Below are positions 1 to 7,391 of a stretch of 64,000 nucleotides of DNA, piece by piece. Each line of letters starts with the position of its first letter. Position 1 is the stretch's first letter. A program made the position numbers and the translations under genes. Under the pieces are notes generated by a model that worked only from the letters and a program-made list of their open reading frames with translations, had not been told where the DNA came from and did no database searches. Source of the stretch: Microbacterium sp. HD4P20 (GTDB lineage: Bacteria > Actinomycetota > Actinomycetes > Actinomycetales > Microbacteriaceae); the NCBI RefSeq assembly GCF_019449275.2, contig NZ_JAHZQZ020000006.1:124001-188000 (forward strand). The letters are read 5' to 3'.

Positions 1-21
1 GCCATGCGCAAGAGCAGCTGA
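1..21 (+). CDS. 3' tail of a gene cut by the window start
   Basis: Frame 1 reads AMRKSS and then TGA at 19-21. No gene is visible between here and 288, so this may be the last codons of a gene that begins before the window. Six codons give no functional information, and an open frame this short can occur by chance. Confidence 0.3.
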   Translation, partial: AMRKSS

Positions 22-103
22 GTGAAGGAACGCGGATGCCGGGGGCACCGGCATCCGCGTTCCGCCTCGGACCGGCGCGCAGTCTTCGGTCGTTGTGCGA
101 GCG

Positions 104-164
104 GAGCGAGTCGAAACGCCTGGGCCGGTGTCGGCGCGGTGGTTCGGGGCGTTTCGACTCGCTC
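104..164. repeat. 17-bp perfect inverted repeat (family S, copy 1)
   Basis: GAGCGAGTCGAAACGCC at 104-120 is exactly matched by its reverse complement at 148-164, with a 27-nt loop. The downstream flank, CGTTCCTCGCT, recurs next to the related inverted repeat at 32044-32122, so the two appear to belong to one dispersed intergenic family. It is not followed by a T-run, so a simple terminator is not obvious. Confidence 0.7.
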
Positions 165-287
165 GTTCCTCGCTGGCTCAAGGAGCGAGGCCTGCGTGCC
201 CGCGCGCATTCCGCGCCTCGGCAACAGGTCTGCAACGGCTCCGGCATACGGTAAGGGCGGCTTTGCGCGCGGTCCTAGGATCAGAGA

Positions 288-3200
288 ATGACACAGGCGA
301 CGCGGCGGGCCATCCTCGCCGTCGTCACCGGCATCGTCCTGCTCGCCCTCGGATTCGGCGTCGCCGTCGTCGTGGGCGATGCGCTGGGCATCCGCACCGA
401 GCCCGCCGCGCAGATGCAGCCCGCTGCTCCCGTCGTGCCGGCGGTCGCGGTCCCCGCGACCCCTCCGTCGATCTCATCGTTAGACGTTCCGACGACCGAA
501 CGTGTCGAGGTCGCCGTCGAAGAACTGCTGGACGCCGTCGCCGACGCGCCGGAACGTGTGGGGGAGACATCCGTCACCGTCACCCTCCTGCCGACGCTTC
601 GACCCGAGACGAGCGACGGATACACGCTCGAGGGCGACGCGACGGCGCTGCGAGTCTCGGCCCTGTCGGAGAACGGCGCCACTCGTGCCATCTACGACCT
701 CGCCGCGGCGGTGCGGGCGGCGCGACCGCTGACCGACCTGATCGGCACACACGAGTCGTCGCGCCTGCCGCTGCGGATGACCGATCTCGGCGCGGTCGGC
801 GTGACCCCCGACCCGGCCGAATGGGAGGCGGGCGACGACTATTCGCACGCGTCGAAGGCCTTCGCCGATGTGCTCCAGCCCGAGGCGCCGTACATCGACG
901 ACGCGGCGCTCGCCGACGCGTACGAGGACTTCGACGGCTTCCTGCGTCACTCGCTCGCGAACGGGTTCAACGCCGTGGCGTTCCCCGGGTTCGTCGAGTT
1001 CGTCACCTTCGACGATGCCCCTGGTGGCCCCGTCTACGCCGACGCCGATGACCACCGAGACAAGGCCCTCGCACTGCGCGAGGCGTTCGCGCCGTTCTGG
1101 GAGCGCGCCGACGAGCTCGGCATGAAGGTGTTCCTGCGCACCGACATGCTCGCGCTCACCGGACCGCTCGAGCAGTACCTCATCGACCGCTTCGGATCGC
1201 TCGACACCGAGAACCCCGAATTCTGGGATGCCTACACCGCCGGCCTCGATGAGCTGTACGACGCGGTGCCGGCCCTGGACGGCGTCCTCATCCGCATCGG
1301 CGAGGCAGGCCCCGTCTACGACGTGGACGGCTGGGACTACTACTCCGCGCTCGAGGTGACCACGGTCGACGCCGTGCGGGTGATGCTCGAAGCTTTCACG
1401 GGGCAGGCCGAGGCATCCGAGCGCGAAGTCATCTTCCGCACGTGGTCGGTCGGCGTCGGCGCCGTCGGCGACATGCACACCAACGCCGAGTCGTACGAGG
1501 CGGTGCTCGGCGGCATCGACTCGCCGGCGCTCATCGTGTCGACCAAGTACACGCTGGGCGACTTCTACACGTGGCTGCCGCTCAACGACACCCTCGAGCA
1601 GGGCTCGCAGCGCCGGATCGTCGAGCTGCAGAGCCGACGCGAGTTCGAGAACTACGGCGCGTTCCCGAATGACCTCGGCCCGGAGTACCAGTGGGCGCTG
1701 CAGGAGCTGCTCGCCGCGAACGATCAGCTCGAGGGCGTGTGGGTGTGGACGCAGGACGGCGGACCATGGCGCGCCGGACCCATGTCGCTGTACCTCAAGG
1801 CCGGGTTCTGGCAGCTGTACGAACTGAACACGCAGGTGGCGGCATCCCTCGCCCGTGATCCTTCGGTCGATGTCACTCAGGTCACCGCGGACTGGGCCAG
1901 GGAGTGGTTCTCGGACGACCCCGCGACCGTCGAGGCGATTGTGGAAGCGATGACGCACTCGCGCGAGGCGATCGCTCAGGGCATGTACATCGAGCCGTTC
2001 GCCGCGCAGCGCGTGTTCGCGATCGGGCTCGAGCCGCCGCCCATGATGTGGATCTTCGAGTGGGACATCCTCACCGGCGATTCCGCCGTGCTCGACGTGA
2101 TGTACGCGATCGCCCGCGATGCCGAGGGCGGCGTCGAGGCCGCGATCTCGGGCGGAGCCGAGGCCGTCGCGGCCGTCGAGCGCATGCGCGACCTCGTGAC
2201 GGCGACGGATGCTGCCACCTGGCGTTCCGACGAGATGCGCGAGGCGTTCGTGTCGACCCTGGATTACGAACTCGACACGCTGCGGCTGCTCGCGGCGTAT
2301 CGCGCGATGATCCTGCACCAGGGGGAGTGGCACGACACCCTCGCGCCCGAAGCGCACGCAGCGTGGGACGCCGACCGCGTGGAGTTCGAGGCGCTCGCCG
2401 CCGAGCACCTCGACCGGTACGAGGGTGACCTCGACCACCCGGCGTTCAACCTCACCGCCGCGCAACTCGGCGTGGAACGGGCCGAGCGCGACCTGACCAT
2501 GGCGTGGCTGGCCCGCGTGCTGCTCGTGTTCGCCGGAGCCTGGCTGCTCATCGGCATGATCGCGGCGCGCACGAGGCTGGTGCGTCGTCCCGGTGCCGCG
2601 GCGGCTCGCGCGTCGTGGATCGCGTCGACCCGGCCGTGGCGTGCGCGCGAATCGACGCTCGGCATGCTCGAGCTCGACCGCTGGCTGCTCCTGGCGGTGC
2701 CGGCCGCGCTGCTGGTTGCGACTCGCGCCGTGCAGACGTCGTTCCTGTCGTGGACGCACCTGGCCGTCGTCTTCGGCGCGTGGGCGGTGTTCGCACTCGT
2801 GGTGCGCGCGTGTGTAGGGCGGCGCTCGCCGTGGCCAGTGCTCGCGGCGGTCGGCGGCGTCGTGGTGCTGCGCTGCATCCTCACGCTCTTCGCCGTCGCT
2901 TTCACCGGCCCGGGCGGATACTGGTTCGCATTCTGGACCGACCCCGTGCTGCGCACCGTGTACATCGCCGTGGCGGTCGCGCTGTTCGTGTGGGTCTTCG
3001 TCGCGGGCGGCTGGGCGCTGTCGGCCCAGGTCGGCGCGCGCCGCGCGACCGGCTACGTGCTCGCGGGCGTCGGCGCCGGGCTCGCGGTGCCGGCCGCCGT
3101 CGTCGGAGCGATCGGCCTCGAGGCCACGCTCACCCTCTGGAACGACGAAATGGGCCTGCTGCCGTGGGGCCTCGCCCGCATCCTGGGCATCACGACGTAC

Positions 3201-3314
3201 CTCGAGATCCCCGCCGAGACCCCGTGGGTCGCTGTGGGCCTCGGCGCCGCGCTGCTCGTGGTCGGCGTGCTGCTGGCGCTGCCGTGGCAGCGGCGCGGGG
3301 CCGCGGCATCCTGA
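288..3314 (+). CDS. membrane-anchored GH67-like (alpha-glucuronidase-like) protein
   Basis: A 1008-residue protein of unusual build. Residues about 8-30 form an N-terminal membrane anchor. Residues about 45-620 form an extracytoplasmic region resembling the GH67/GH20-type N-terminal and TIM-barrel domains: LIRIGEAG could carry a catalytic Glu, and STKYTLGDFYTWLP and ELQSRREFENYGAFP resemble GH67 core motifs. About seven hydrophobic segments follow from about residue 730 to the end. The glycosidase assignment is a family-level resemblance and the substrate is unknown. It stands alone, with no sugar transporter beside it. Its last codons and stop lie inside a repeat element that recurs near 4545. 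It could also be a non-catalytic cell-wall polysaccharide protein. Confidence 0.75.
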   Translation: MTQATRRAILAVVTGIVLLALGFGVAVVVGDALGIRTEPAAQMQPAAPVVPAVAVPATPPSISSLDVPTTERVEVAVEELLDAVADAPERVGETSVTVTLLPTLRPETSDGYTLEGDATALRVSALSENGATRAIYDLAAAVRAARPLTDLIGTHESSRLPLRMTDLGAVGVTPDPAEWEAGDDYSHASKAFADVLQPEAPYIDDAALADAYEDFDGFLRHSLANGFNAVAFPGFVEFVTFDDAPGGPVYADADDHRDKALALREAFAPFWERADELGMKVFLRTDMLALTGPLEQYLIDRFGSLDTENPEFWDAYTAGLDELYDAVPALDGVLIRIGEAGPVYDVDGWDYYSALEVTTVDAVRVMLEAFTGQAEASEREVIFRTWSVGVGAVGDMHTNAESYEAVLGGIDSPALIVSTKYTLGDFYTWLPLNDTLEQGSQRRIVELQSRREFENYGAFPNDLGPEYQWALQELLAANDQLEGVWVWTQDGGPWRAGPMSLYLKAGFWQLYELNTQVAASLARDPSVDVTQVTADWAREWFSDDPATVEAIVEAMTHSREAIAQGMYIEPFAAQRVFAIGLEPPPMMWIFEWDILTGDSAVLDVMYAIARDAEGGVEAAISGGAEAVAAVERMRDLVTATDAATWRSDEMREAFVSTLDYELDTLRLLAAYRAMILHQGEWHDTLAPEAHAAWDADRVEFEALAAEHLDRYEGDLDHPAFNLTAAQLGVERAERDLTMAWLARVLLVFAGAWLLIGMIAARTRLVRRPGAAAARASWIASTRPWRARESTLGMLELDRWLLLAVPAALLVATRAVQTSFLSWTHLAVVFGAWAVFALVVRACVGRRSPWPVLAAVGGVVVLRCILTLFAVAFTGPGGYWFAFWTDPVLRTVYIAVAVALFVWVFVAGGWALSAQVGARRATGYVLAGVGAGLAVPAAVVGAIGLEATLTLWNDEMGLLPWGLARILGITTYLEIPAETPWVAVGLGAALLVVGVLLALPWQRRGAAAS

Positions 3315-3409
3315 ACCGCCCTCTCTTCGGTCGCGAGATCAGGTGATGTCACGGGGGTAGGACGTTTGGCGCGGTTTTCTCCTACCTCGGTGACATCACC
3401 TGATCTCGC
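3300..3409. repeat. hairpin repeat family A, copy 1
   Basis: GCGAGATCAGGTGATGTCAC at 3333-3352 is perfectly inverted at 3390-3409. An inner pair, GGTAGGA/TCCTACC, extends the stem. The left flank, CGCGGCATCCTGAACC, is shared with the copy at 4545-4656 and here supplies the stop codon of the upstream gene. No T-run follows. The role is unknown; it could act as an mRNA 3'-end stabiliser, terminator or protein-binding site. Confidence 0.85.
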
Positions 3410-3508
3410 TTCGCGCTGCGAGGTGAGAAGGGCGGGACGGATGCCACGGGCCGCGGCATCCTGATCTGCACAGGCGTTCCGAACCTCCGATAGCTTGTAT
3501 CCCAATTA

Positions 3509-3520
3509 TTTGCATGCAAA
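3509..3520. promoter_or_regulatory. candidate operator of the OhrR-like regulator
   Basis: TTTGCATGCAAA is a perfect 12-bp palindrome that ends 9 bp before the start codon of the MarR/OhrR-type gene. It lies in an AT-rich patch that contrasts with the GC-rich surroundings. MarR-family regulators usually bind such palindromes over their own promoters, so autoregulation is the simplest reading. Binding by this protein is inferred. Confidence 0.5.
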
Positions 3521-3529
3521 GCTTGGCCT

Positions 3530-4003
3530 ATGAGCACCCGGACGTCGCCGACCCTTGAGTCCTCGGTGTGCTTCGCGCTGTATTCCTCGATGCAGACGAC
3601 GCTGCAGCTGTATCGCGAACTGCTCGCCCCCTGGGGCCTGACCTATCAGCAGCTCATGGTCCTGGCCGTCGTCTGGGAGCGTGGCGAAGTGTCGCCGGGC
3701 GAACTCGCCGAGCTGCTGTGCCTCGATGCGAGCAGCGTCTCGGGCCTCGTCGGCCGCCTCGAACGCGCCGGCCACCTCCGTCGCGAGCACAGCGAGTCCG
3801 ACCGCCGGTCCGTGCGCATCGGCGCCACCGAGCATTCGCTCGCGGTGCGCGGTGAACTCGGCCACATCGAGCGCTGCGTGGCGGAGGCGATGAAGCTGAC
3901 GCCCGACGACGCGGAGACCGCTCTCGACACGCTTCGCTCACTCCGCACGGCGATGCTCTCCTACGACGCACGCAGTGCCGCAGCATCCGCCGCCGAACGA
4001 TGA
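3530..4003 (+). CDS. OhrR-like MarR-family peroxide-sensing regulator
   Basis: A winged-helix repressor of 157 residues, the usual MarR size. The N-terminus reads VCFALYSS, matching the LCFxLY motif of OhrR, in which this cysteine (here Cys14) reacts with organic hydroperoxides. The DNA-binding region spans about residues 45-105, and YQQLMVLAVVWERGEVSPGE resembles OhrR. The wing contains ESDRRSVRI. The next gene, 13 bp downstream, is a thiol peroxidase of the glutathione peroxidase family, which supports a peroxide-response pair. A palindrome just upstream is a candidate autoregulatory site. It could be another MarR subgroup, but the Cys-containing N-terminus favours OhrR. Confidence 0.85.
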   Translation: MSTRTSPTLESSVCFALYSSMQTTLQLYRELLAPWGLTYQQLMVLAVVWERGEVSPGELAELLCLDASSVSGLVGRLERAGHLRREHSESDRRSVRIGATEHSLAVRGELGHIERCVAEAMKLTPDDAETALDTLRSLRTAMLSYDARSAAASAAER

Positions 4004-4016
4004 AAGAGGAGAACGC

Positions 4017-4505
4017 ATGACGCTTCAGGAGATCCCGGTCACCACGATCCACGGGGAGCAGACCACCTTCGGTGAACTCGTCGACGGACGGCTGGCGCTC
4101 GTCGTCAACGTCGCGTCGCGGTGCGGGCTTTCGCCCCAGTACGAGCAGCTGGAAGCGCTGCAGAAGGCCTACGCCGACCGCGGCTTCACCGTGGTGGGCT
4201 TTCCGAGCAACCAGTTCCTGCAGGAGCTGTCGACCGAGGAGGCCGTCGCCGAGTACTGCTCCACCACGTGGGGCGTCACGTTCCCGATGACGGAGAAGGT
4301 CAAGGTCAACGGCCGCAACGCCCACGCGCTGTACCGGCAGCTGACCAAGACGGCCGACGTCGACGGCAAATCCGGTCGCATCACCTGGAACTTCGAGAAG
4401 TTCCTGGTGAGCCCCGACGGACAGGTCAAGCGGTTCTCACCGCAGATCAAGCCCGACGAGCCCGAGGTCATCGAGGCCATCGAAGCCTGGCTGCCGGCCG
4501 ACTGA
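4017..4505 (+). CDS. glutathione peroxidase family thiol peroxidase
   Basis: A cytoplasmic peroxidase of 162 residues. The peroxidatic Cys36 sits in NVASRCGLSPQYEQLE. NQF and WNFEKFLVSPDG supply the Gln, Trp and Asn of the family's catalytic tetrad. Actinobacterial members generally use thioredoxin rather than glutathione. The usual second-cysteine motif GFPCNQF reads GFPSNQF here. Another Cys follows in AEYCSTTWG, so the resolving cysteine may differ from the plant and bacterial norm. The ATG at 4017 is preceded by AGAGGAG and lies 13 bp after the OhrR-like stop, so the two are probably cotranscribed. Earlier in-frame ATGs lie inside the regulator gene. Confidence 0.9.
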   Translation: MTLQEIPVTTIHGEQTTFGELVDGRLALVVNVASRCGLSPQYEQLEALQKAYADRGFTVVGFPSNQFLQELSTEEAVAEYCSTTWGVTFPMTEKVKVNGRNAHALYRQLTKTADVDGKSGRITWNFEKFLVSPDGQVKRFSPQIKPDEPEVIEAIEAWLPAD

Positions 4506-4544
4506 GCGCCGCAGGGGAGAGCGGGTAGGGGGTGGGGGTTCGGT

Positions 4545-4656
4545 CCGCGGCATCCTGAACCACACCCTGCCGTCGGTCGCGATATCAGGTGATGTCGCGA
4601 GGGCAGGACGTTCGGCTGGGATTTCTCCTACCCCGGTGAGATCACCTGATCTCGCG
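4545..4656. repeat. hairpin repeat family A, copy 2
   Basis: Same element as at 3300-3409. It starts with CCGCGGCATCCTGAAC, then a left arm at 4578-4598 containing ATCAGGTGAT and a right arm at 4636-4656 ending ATCACCTGATCTCGCG. The arms pair with about three mismatches, so this copy has decayed relative to copy 1. The centre keeps GGCAGGACGTT and TTTCTCCTACC. It fills most of the gap between the peroxidase gene and the LysR gene. Confidence 0.85.
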
Positions 4657-4702
4657 TCGGGTTGTGACGTGACTATGTGTCCGGCCGTGTTCATCTGACG
4701 AG

Positions 4703-4727
4703 ACATATCGTTACACCATCGAAATGT
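4703..4727. promoter_or_regulatory. candidate LysR autoregulatory operator
   Basis: ACATATCG (4703-4710) and CGAAATGT (4720-4727) form an inverted repeat with one mismatch and a 9-bp spacer, 22 bp upstream of the LysR start. The spacing suits a LysR recognition site overlapping its own promoter. Assignment rests on position and symmetry only. Confidence 0.4.
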
Positions 4728-4748
4728 CAGAATGAATAGCATCGGGCT

Positions 4749-7391
4749 ATGGACAGCAGTGACGCCCTTGAGATTGACACCCTCACGCGCGCGCTCGATG
4801 TCCACTCGCTGCGCATTCTGGTGGCCATCGACCAGGAAGGCTCGATCAGCGCTGCGGCGCGGTCGCTCGGATTCAGCCAGCCCACGATCACGCAGCACGT
4901 GCAGCGGCTGGAAGCCCGCCTCGGTGCGCAGCTCGTCGCGCGCACTGCGCGCGCGGCATCCCTCACCCCGGTGGGCGCCTTGCTCGCTCAGCACGCGCCG
5001 CGGATCGACGCGAGCCTGACGGCTGCCGCGACAGAGCTCGCGCGCGTCCTCGGGCGTCGCGCAGGTGCCGTCCGGTTCGCCGCCGAGATCGCGAGCGTCG
5101 CCCACGTCGTGGCGCCGACGATGGCGCGGCTGAACGGTCAGATCCCGGGCATCGAGGTGACGGTCCACGAGTGCGCCGACGCTTCCGAGGCGCTCGACAT
5201 GGTGCGCGGGGGCCGCGCCGATGTCGCCGTGACCCTGGCCGTCGCCTCTGCCGGCCGGCGTCCGACGCCCCGCCGAACCGGCATGCGCTCGACCTTCCTC
5301 TTCGCCGAGGAGGTCGTGGCCGTCACTGCAGCCGACCTCGATGCGCCCGGAGGCCGTGTCGACGCGCGCGCCCTGTCGAGCCTCCCGTGGATTCGGGGAC
5401 GCGGCACCTGCAGCGACGTCGTCGCGGCATCCATCGACCGCACGCCGCGCGGCGACGACCTCGTGGTGAGCCGCCCCGATGCCGCCATCGCGCTCGCCGC
5501 CCACGGGGTGGGCACCGCGTTCGTTGCCGAGTCCGACCTCGTCGGCGTCTCACTTCCCGCGGGCCTTCGCGCCCTCGGCATCGCTCCGTCGTTCACCCGG
5601 CGTATGTCCGCGGCAACCCTCGTTGAGGCGGCATCGATCCCCGCCGTCGCGACGGCCCTCCGCACGCTCGCCACACACCGCCGCATTCCCGCCGAAGTCG
5701 AAGCCATTCTCGACGCCCGCCGGCGCAGCGAAAGCCATCGCGCCCGATTCCGCACCGCAGCACTCACACCCGAGGAGAGTCCCATCATGTCGATCCCGTC
5801 TCCGGCCCGCCTCGCGAAAGCCGGCGCCGTGGCCGCTGCAGGCGCGCTGCTTCTGGCAGCCTGTTCCGGCCCCGCCCCCGAATCCAACGCCGGCCCCGAC
5901 TCGGGCGCCGATATCGACCACATCTCGGTGGCATTGCCCGGATCGCTCTCGAGCCTCTATGTCGGCCAGGAAGCCGGCATCCTGAACTACTACATCGCTT
6001 CGATCGCCCAGGAAGGTCTCGTCTCGGTCGACGCTCAGGGGCGCACCCAGCCGGGGCTGGCCGAGTCGTGGGAGCAGACCGACGAGGTCACGTATGTGTA
6101 CGAGCTGCGAGACGACGCCGTCTTCCACGACGGCACCCCTGTCACCGCTGACGACGTCGTCTTCAGCCTCGAGCAGGCGCGCGACGAGACGAGCTCGCCC
6201 GGTCTGGCGTACTACCTGTCGAACGTCGACATGATCGAGAAAACCGGTGATAGCGAGGTCACCATCACGCTGACCGAGCCCGACGCGGCGTTCGCCGCGA
6301 ACATGAGCACCGGTGGCGCCGCGTTCATCACGTCGAAGGCGTTCTGGGAAGACCACGACGGCAAGGTCGGCACCCCTGACGCGCTGCTGCTCGGCTCGGG
6401 ACCGTACAAGGTGACCGAGTTCGCCCCCGACTCCCACGTGACCTTCGAACGCGTCGACACCTGGTGGGGTGAACTGCCGAAGGTGAAACAGATCACCGTC
6501 AACTTCATTGCGGATGAGTCCACCCGCCTGCTCGCCGCGCAGTCGGGCGACGTGGATGTCGCCTTCAACGTGCCGCTCGCCCAGTCGCAGCAGTGGGAGG
6601 GACTCGACACGATGCGCGTGGACTACGTCAACGATCTGTCGTACGTGGGCCTGTACTTCAACACGAGCATCGCCCCGTTCGACGACCCCAAGGTGCGGCA
6701 GGCCTTCGCGCATGCGGTGGACCGGGACGCCTACGTCGAGCGGCTTCTGCGCGGGCACGGCGAAGCGGCGACCTCGATCATGACACCCGAGTCGCTCGGG
6801 AACGTCTATGGCGCTGACGAGGCACGCGAGGCGCTCGCCGGTATCCCGCAATGGGATTTCGATCTGGATGCCGCAAAGGCGGCCCTCGCCGAATCCTCGG
6901 TGGCCGACGGGTTCGAGGCCGAACTCCTCACGCCGAACACCGGCCCGCAGCTCGGCACGGCTGCGCAGGCGCTCGCGCAGAACCTCGCCGAGGTCGGCAT
7001 CACGCTCAACGTGCGTGAGGTGCCGATCGAGGAATGGCTTGCCAGCCTGGATGCCTCGTCCGACCATGGCGTCGGCCTGATGTGGTACTTCTCGACGCTG
7101 GGAGACCCGGCCGAGGTGCCGAGCTACCTTCTGGGCGCCGGCAACCCGTCGGCATATGACAACCCCGAGATCGTGGACCTGCTCGCGCAGGCCGGAGCGG
7201 AGTCCGACCCTGCCGCGCGAGTCGACCTGTTGATTCAGGCTGAGACGCTGCAGGCAGAGGACGCTGTCAACGTTCCGCTGTGGTGGGGTCAGTCCGCCAC
7301 TGCCTTCGCAGACGACCTCGGGCTCAACGACTACAGCTCCTTCGCGTTCATCTCGTCGTGGCCGACCCAGCTGTACCGGATGGGCCAGTGA
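4749..7391 (+). CDS. LysR regulator reading through into an ABC binding protein
   Basis: One uninterrupted 880-codon frame. Residues 1 to about 320 form a LysR-type regulator: a helix-turn-helix at about 18-77, including GSISAAARSLGFSQPTITQH, then an effector-binding domain with the SLPWIRGRG loop. From residue 347 an internal ATG with its own ribosome site starts a lipoprotein binding protein. There is no stop codon between the two, although LysR proteins normally end near residue 300. The effector is likely a peptide or related compound carried by the downstream transporter. A true fusion would place a lipoprotein signal mid-protein, so I expect the binding protein to be made mainly from 5787. 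A missing stop through a recent mutation or sequencing error is also possible. Confidence 0.65.
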   Translation: MDSSDALEIDTLTRALDVHSLRILVAIDQEGSISAAARSLGFSQPTITQHVQRLEARLGAQLVARTARAASLTPVGALLAQHAPRIDASLTAAATELARVLGRRAGAVRFAAEIASVAHVVAPTMARLNGQIPGIEVTVHECADASEALDMVRGGRADVAVTLAVASAGRRPTPRRTGMRSTFLFAEEVVAVTAADLDAPGGRVDARALSSLPWIRGRGTCSDVVAASIDRTPRGDDLVVSRPDAAIALAAHGVGTAFVAESDLVGVSLPAGLRALGIAPSFTRRMSAATLVEAASIPAVATALRTLATHRRIPAEVEAILDARRRSESHRARFRTAALTPEESPIMSIPSPARLAKAGAVAAAGALLLAACSGPAPESNAGPDSGADIDHISVALPGSLSSLYVGQEAGILNYYIASIAQEGLVSVDAQGRTQPGLAESWEQTDEVTYVYELRDDAVFHDGTPVTADDVVFSLEQARDETSSPGLAYYLSNVDMIEKTGDSEVTITLTEPDAAFAANMSTGGAAFITSKAFWEDHDGKVGTPDALLLGSGPYKVTEFAPDSHVTFERVDTWWGELPKVKQITVNFIADESTRLLAAQSGDVDVAFNVPLAQSQQWEGLDTMRVDYVNDLSYVGLYFNTSIAPFDDPKVRQAFAHAVDRDAYVERLLRGHGEAATSIMTPESLGNVYGADEAREALAGIPQWDFDLDAAKAALAESSVADGFEAELLTPNTGPQLGTAAQALAQNLAEVGITLNVREVPIEEWLASLDASSDHGVGLMWYFSTLGDPAEVPSYLLGAGNPSAYDNPEIVDLLAQAGAESDPAARVDLLIQAETLQAEDAVNVPLWWGQSATAFADDLGLNDYSSFAFISSWPTQLYRMGQ
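5787..7391 (+). CDS. peptide/nickel-type ABC transporter substrate-binding lipoprotein
   Basis: From the internal ATG at 5787, with GAGGAG 13 bp upstream, this is a 534-residue family-5 solute-binding protein. The signal peptide ends in the lipobox LLLAAC, with lipidation at Cys26. Typical SBP_bac_5 features follow, including VYELRDDAVFHDGTPVTADD and RQAFAHAVDRDAYVE, at the usual length. It should sit outside the membrane and deliver oligopeptides or similar ligands to the permeases encoded next. The frame is continuous with the LysR gene upstream. Its stop overlaps the GTG start of the first permease (GTGA), indicating tight translational coupling. Confidence 0.9.
   Translation: MSIPSPARLAKAGAVAAAGALLLAACSGPAPESNAGPDSGADIDHISVALPGSLSSLYVGQEAGILNYYIASIAQEGLVSVDAQGRTQPGLAESWEQTDEVTYVYELRDDAVFHDGTPVTADDVVFSLEQARDETSSPGLAYYLSNVDMIEKTGDSEVTITLTEPDAAFAANMSTGGAAFITSKAFWEDHDGKVGTPDALLLGSGPYKVTEFAPDSHVTFERVDTWWGELPKVKQITVNFIADESTRLLAAQSGDVDVAFNVPLAQSQQWEGLDTMRVDYVNDLSYVGLYFNTSIAPFDDPKVRQAFAHAVDRDAYVERLLRGHGEAATSIMTPESLGNVYGADEAREALAGIPQWDFDLDAAKAALAESSVADGFEAELLTPNTGPQLGTAAQALAQNLAEVGITLNVREVPIEEWLASLDASSDHGVGLMWYFSTLGDPAEVPSYLLGAGNPSAYDNPEIVDLLAQAGAESDPAARVDLLIQAETLQAEDAVNVPLWWGQSATAFADDLGLNDYSSFAFISSWPTQLYRMGQ

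Noticed and set aside
480..2759. A 759-codon open frame on the minus strand opposite the GH67-like gene
   Set aside because: It is the GC-driven antisense shadow of a gene with clear membrane and enzyme motifs. Its own translation is Arg/Glu/Val-rich without domains.
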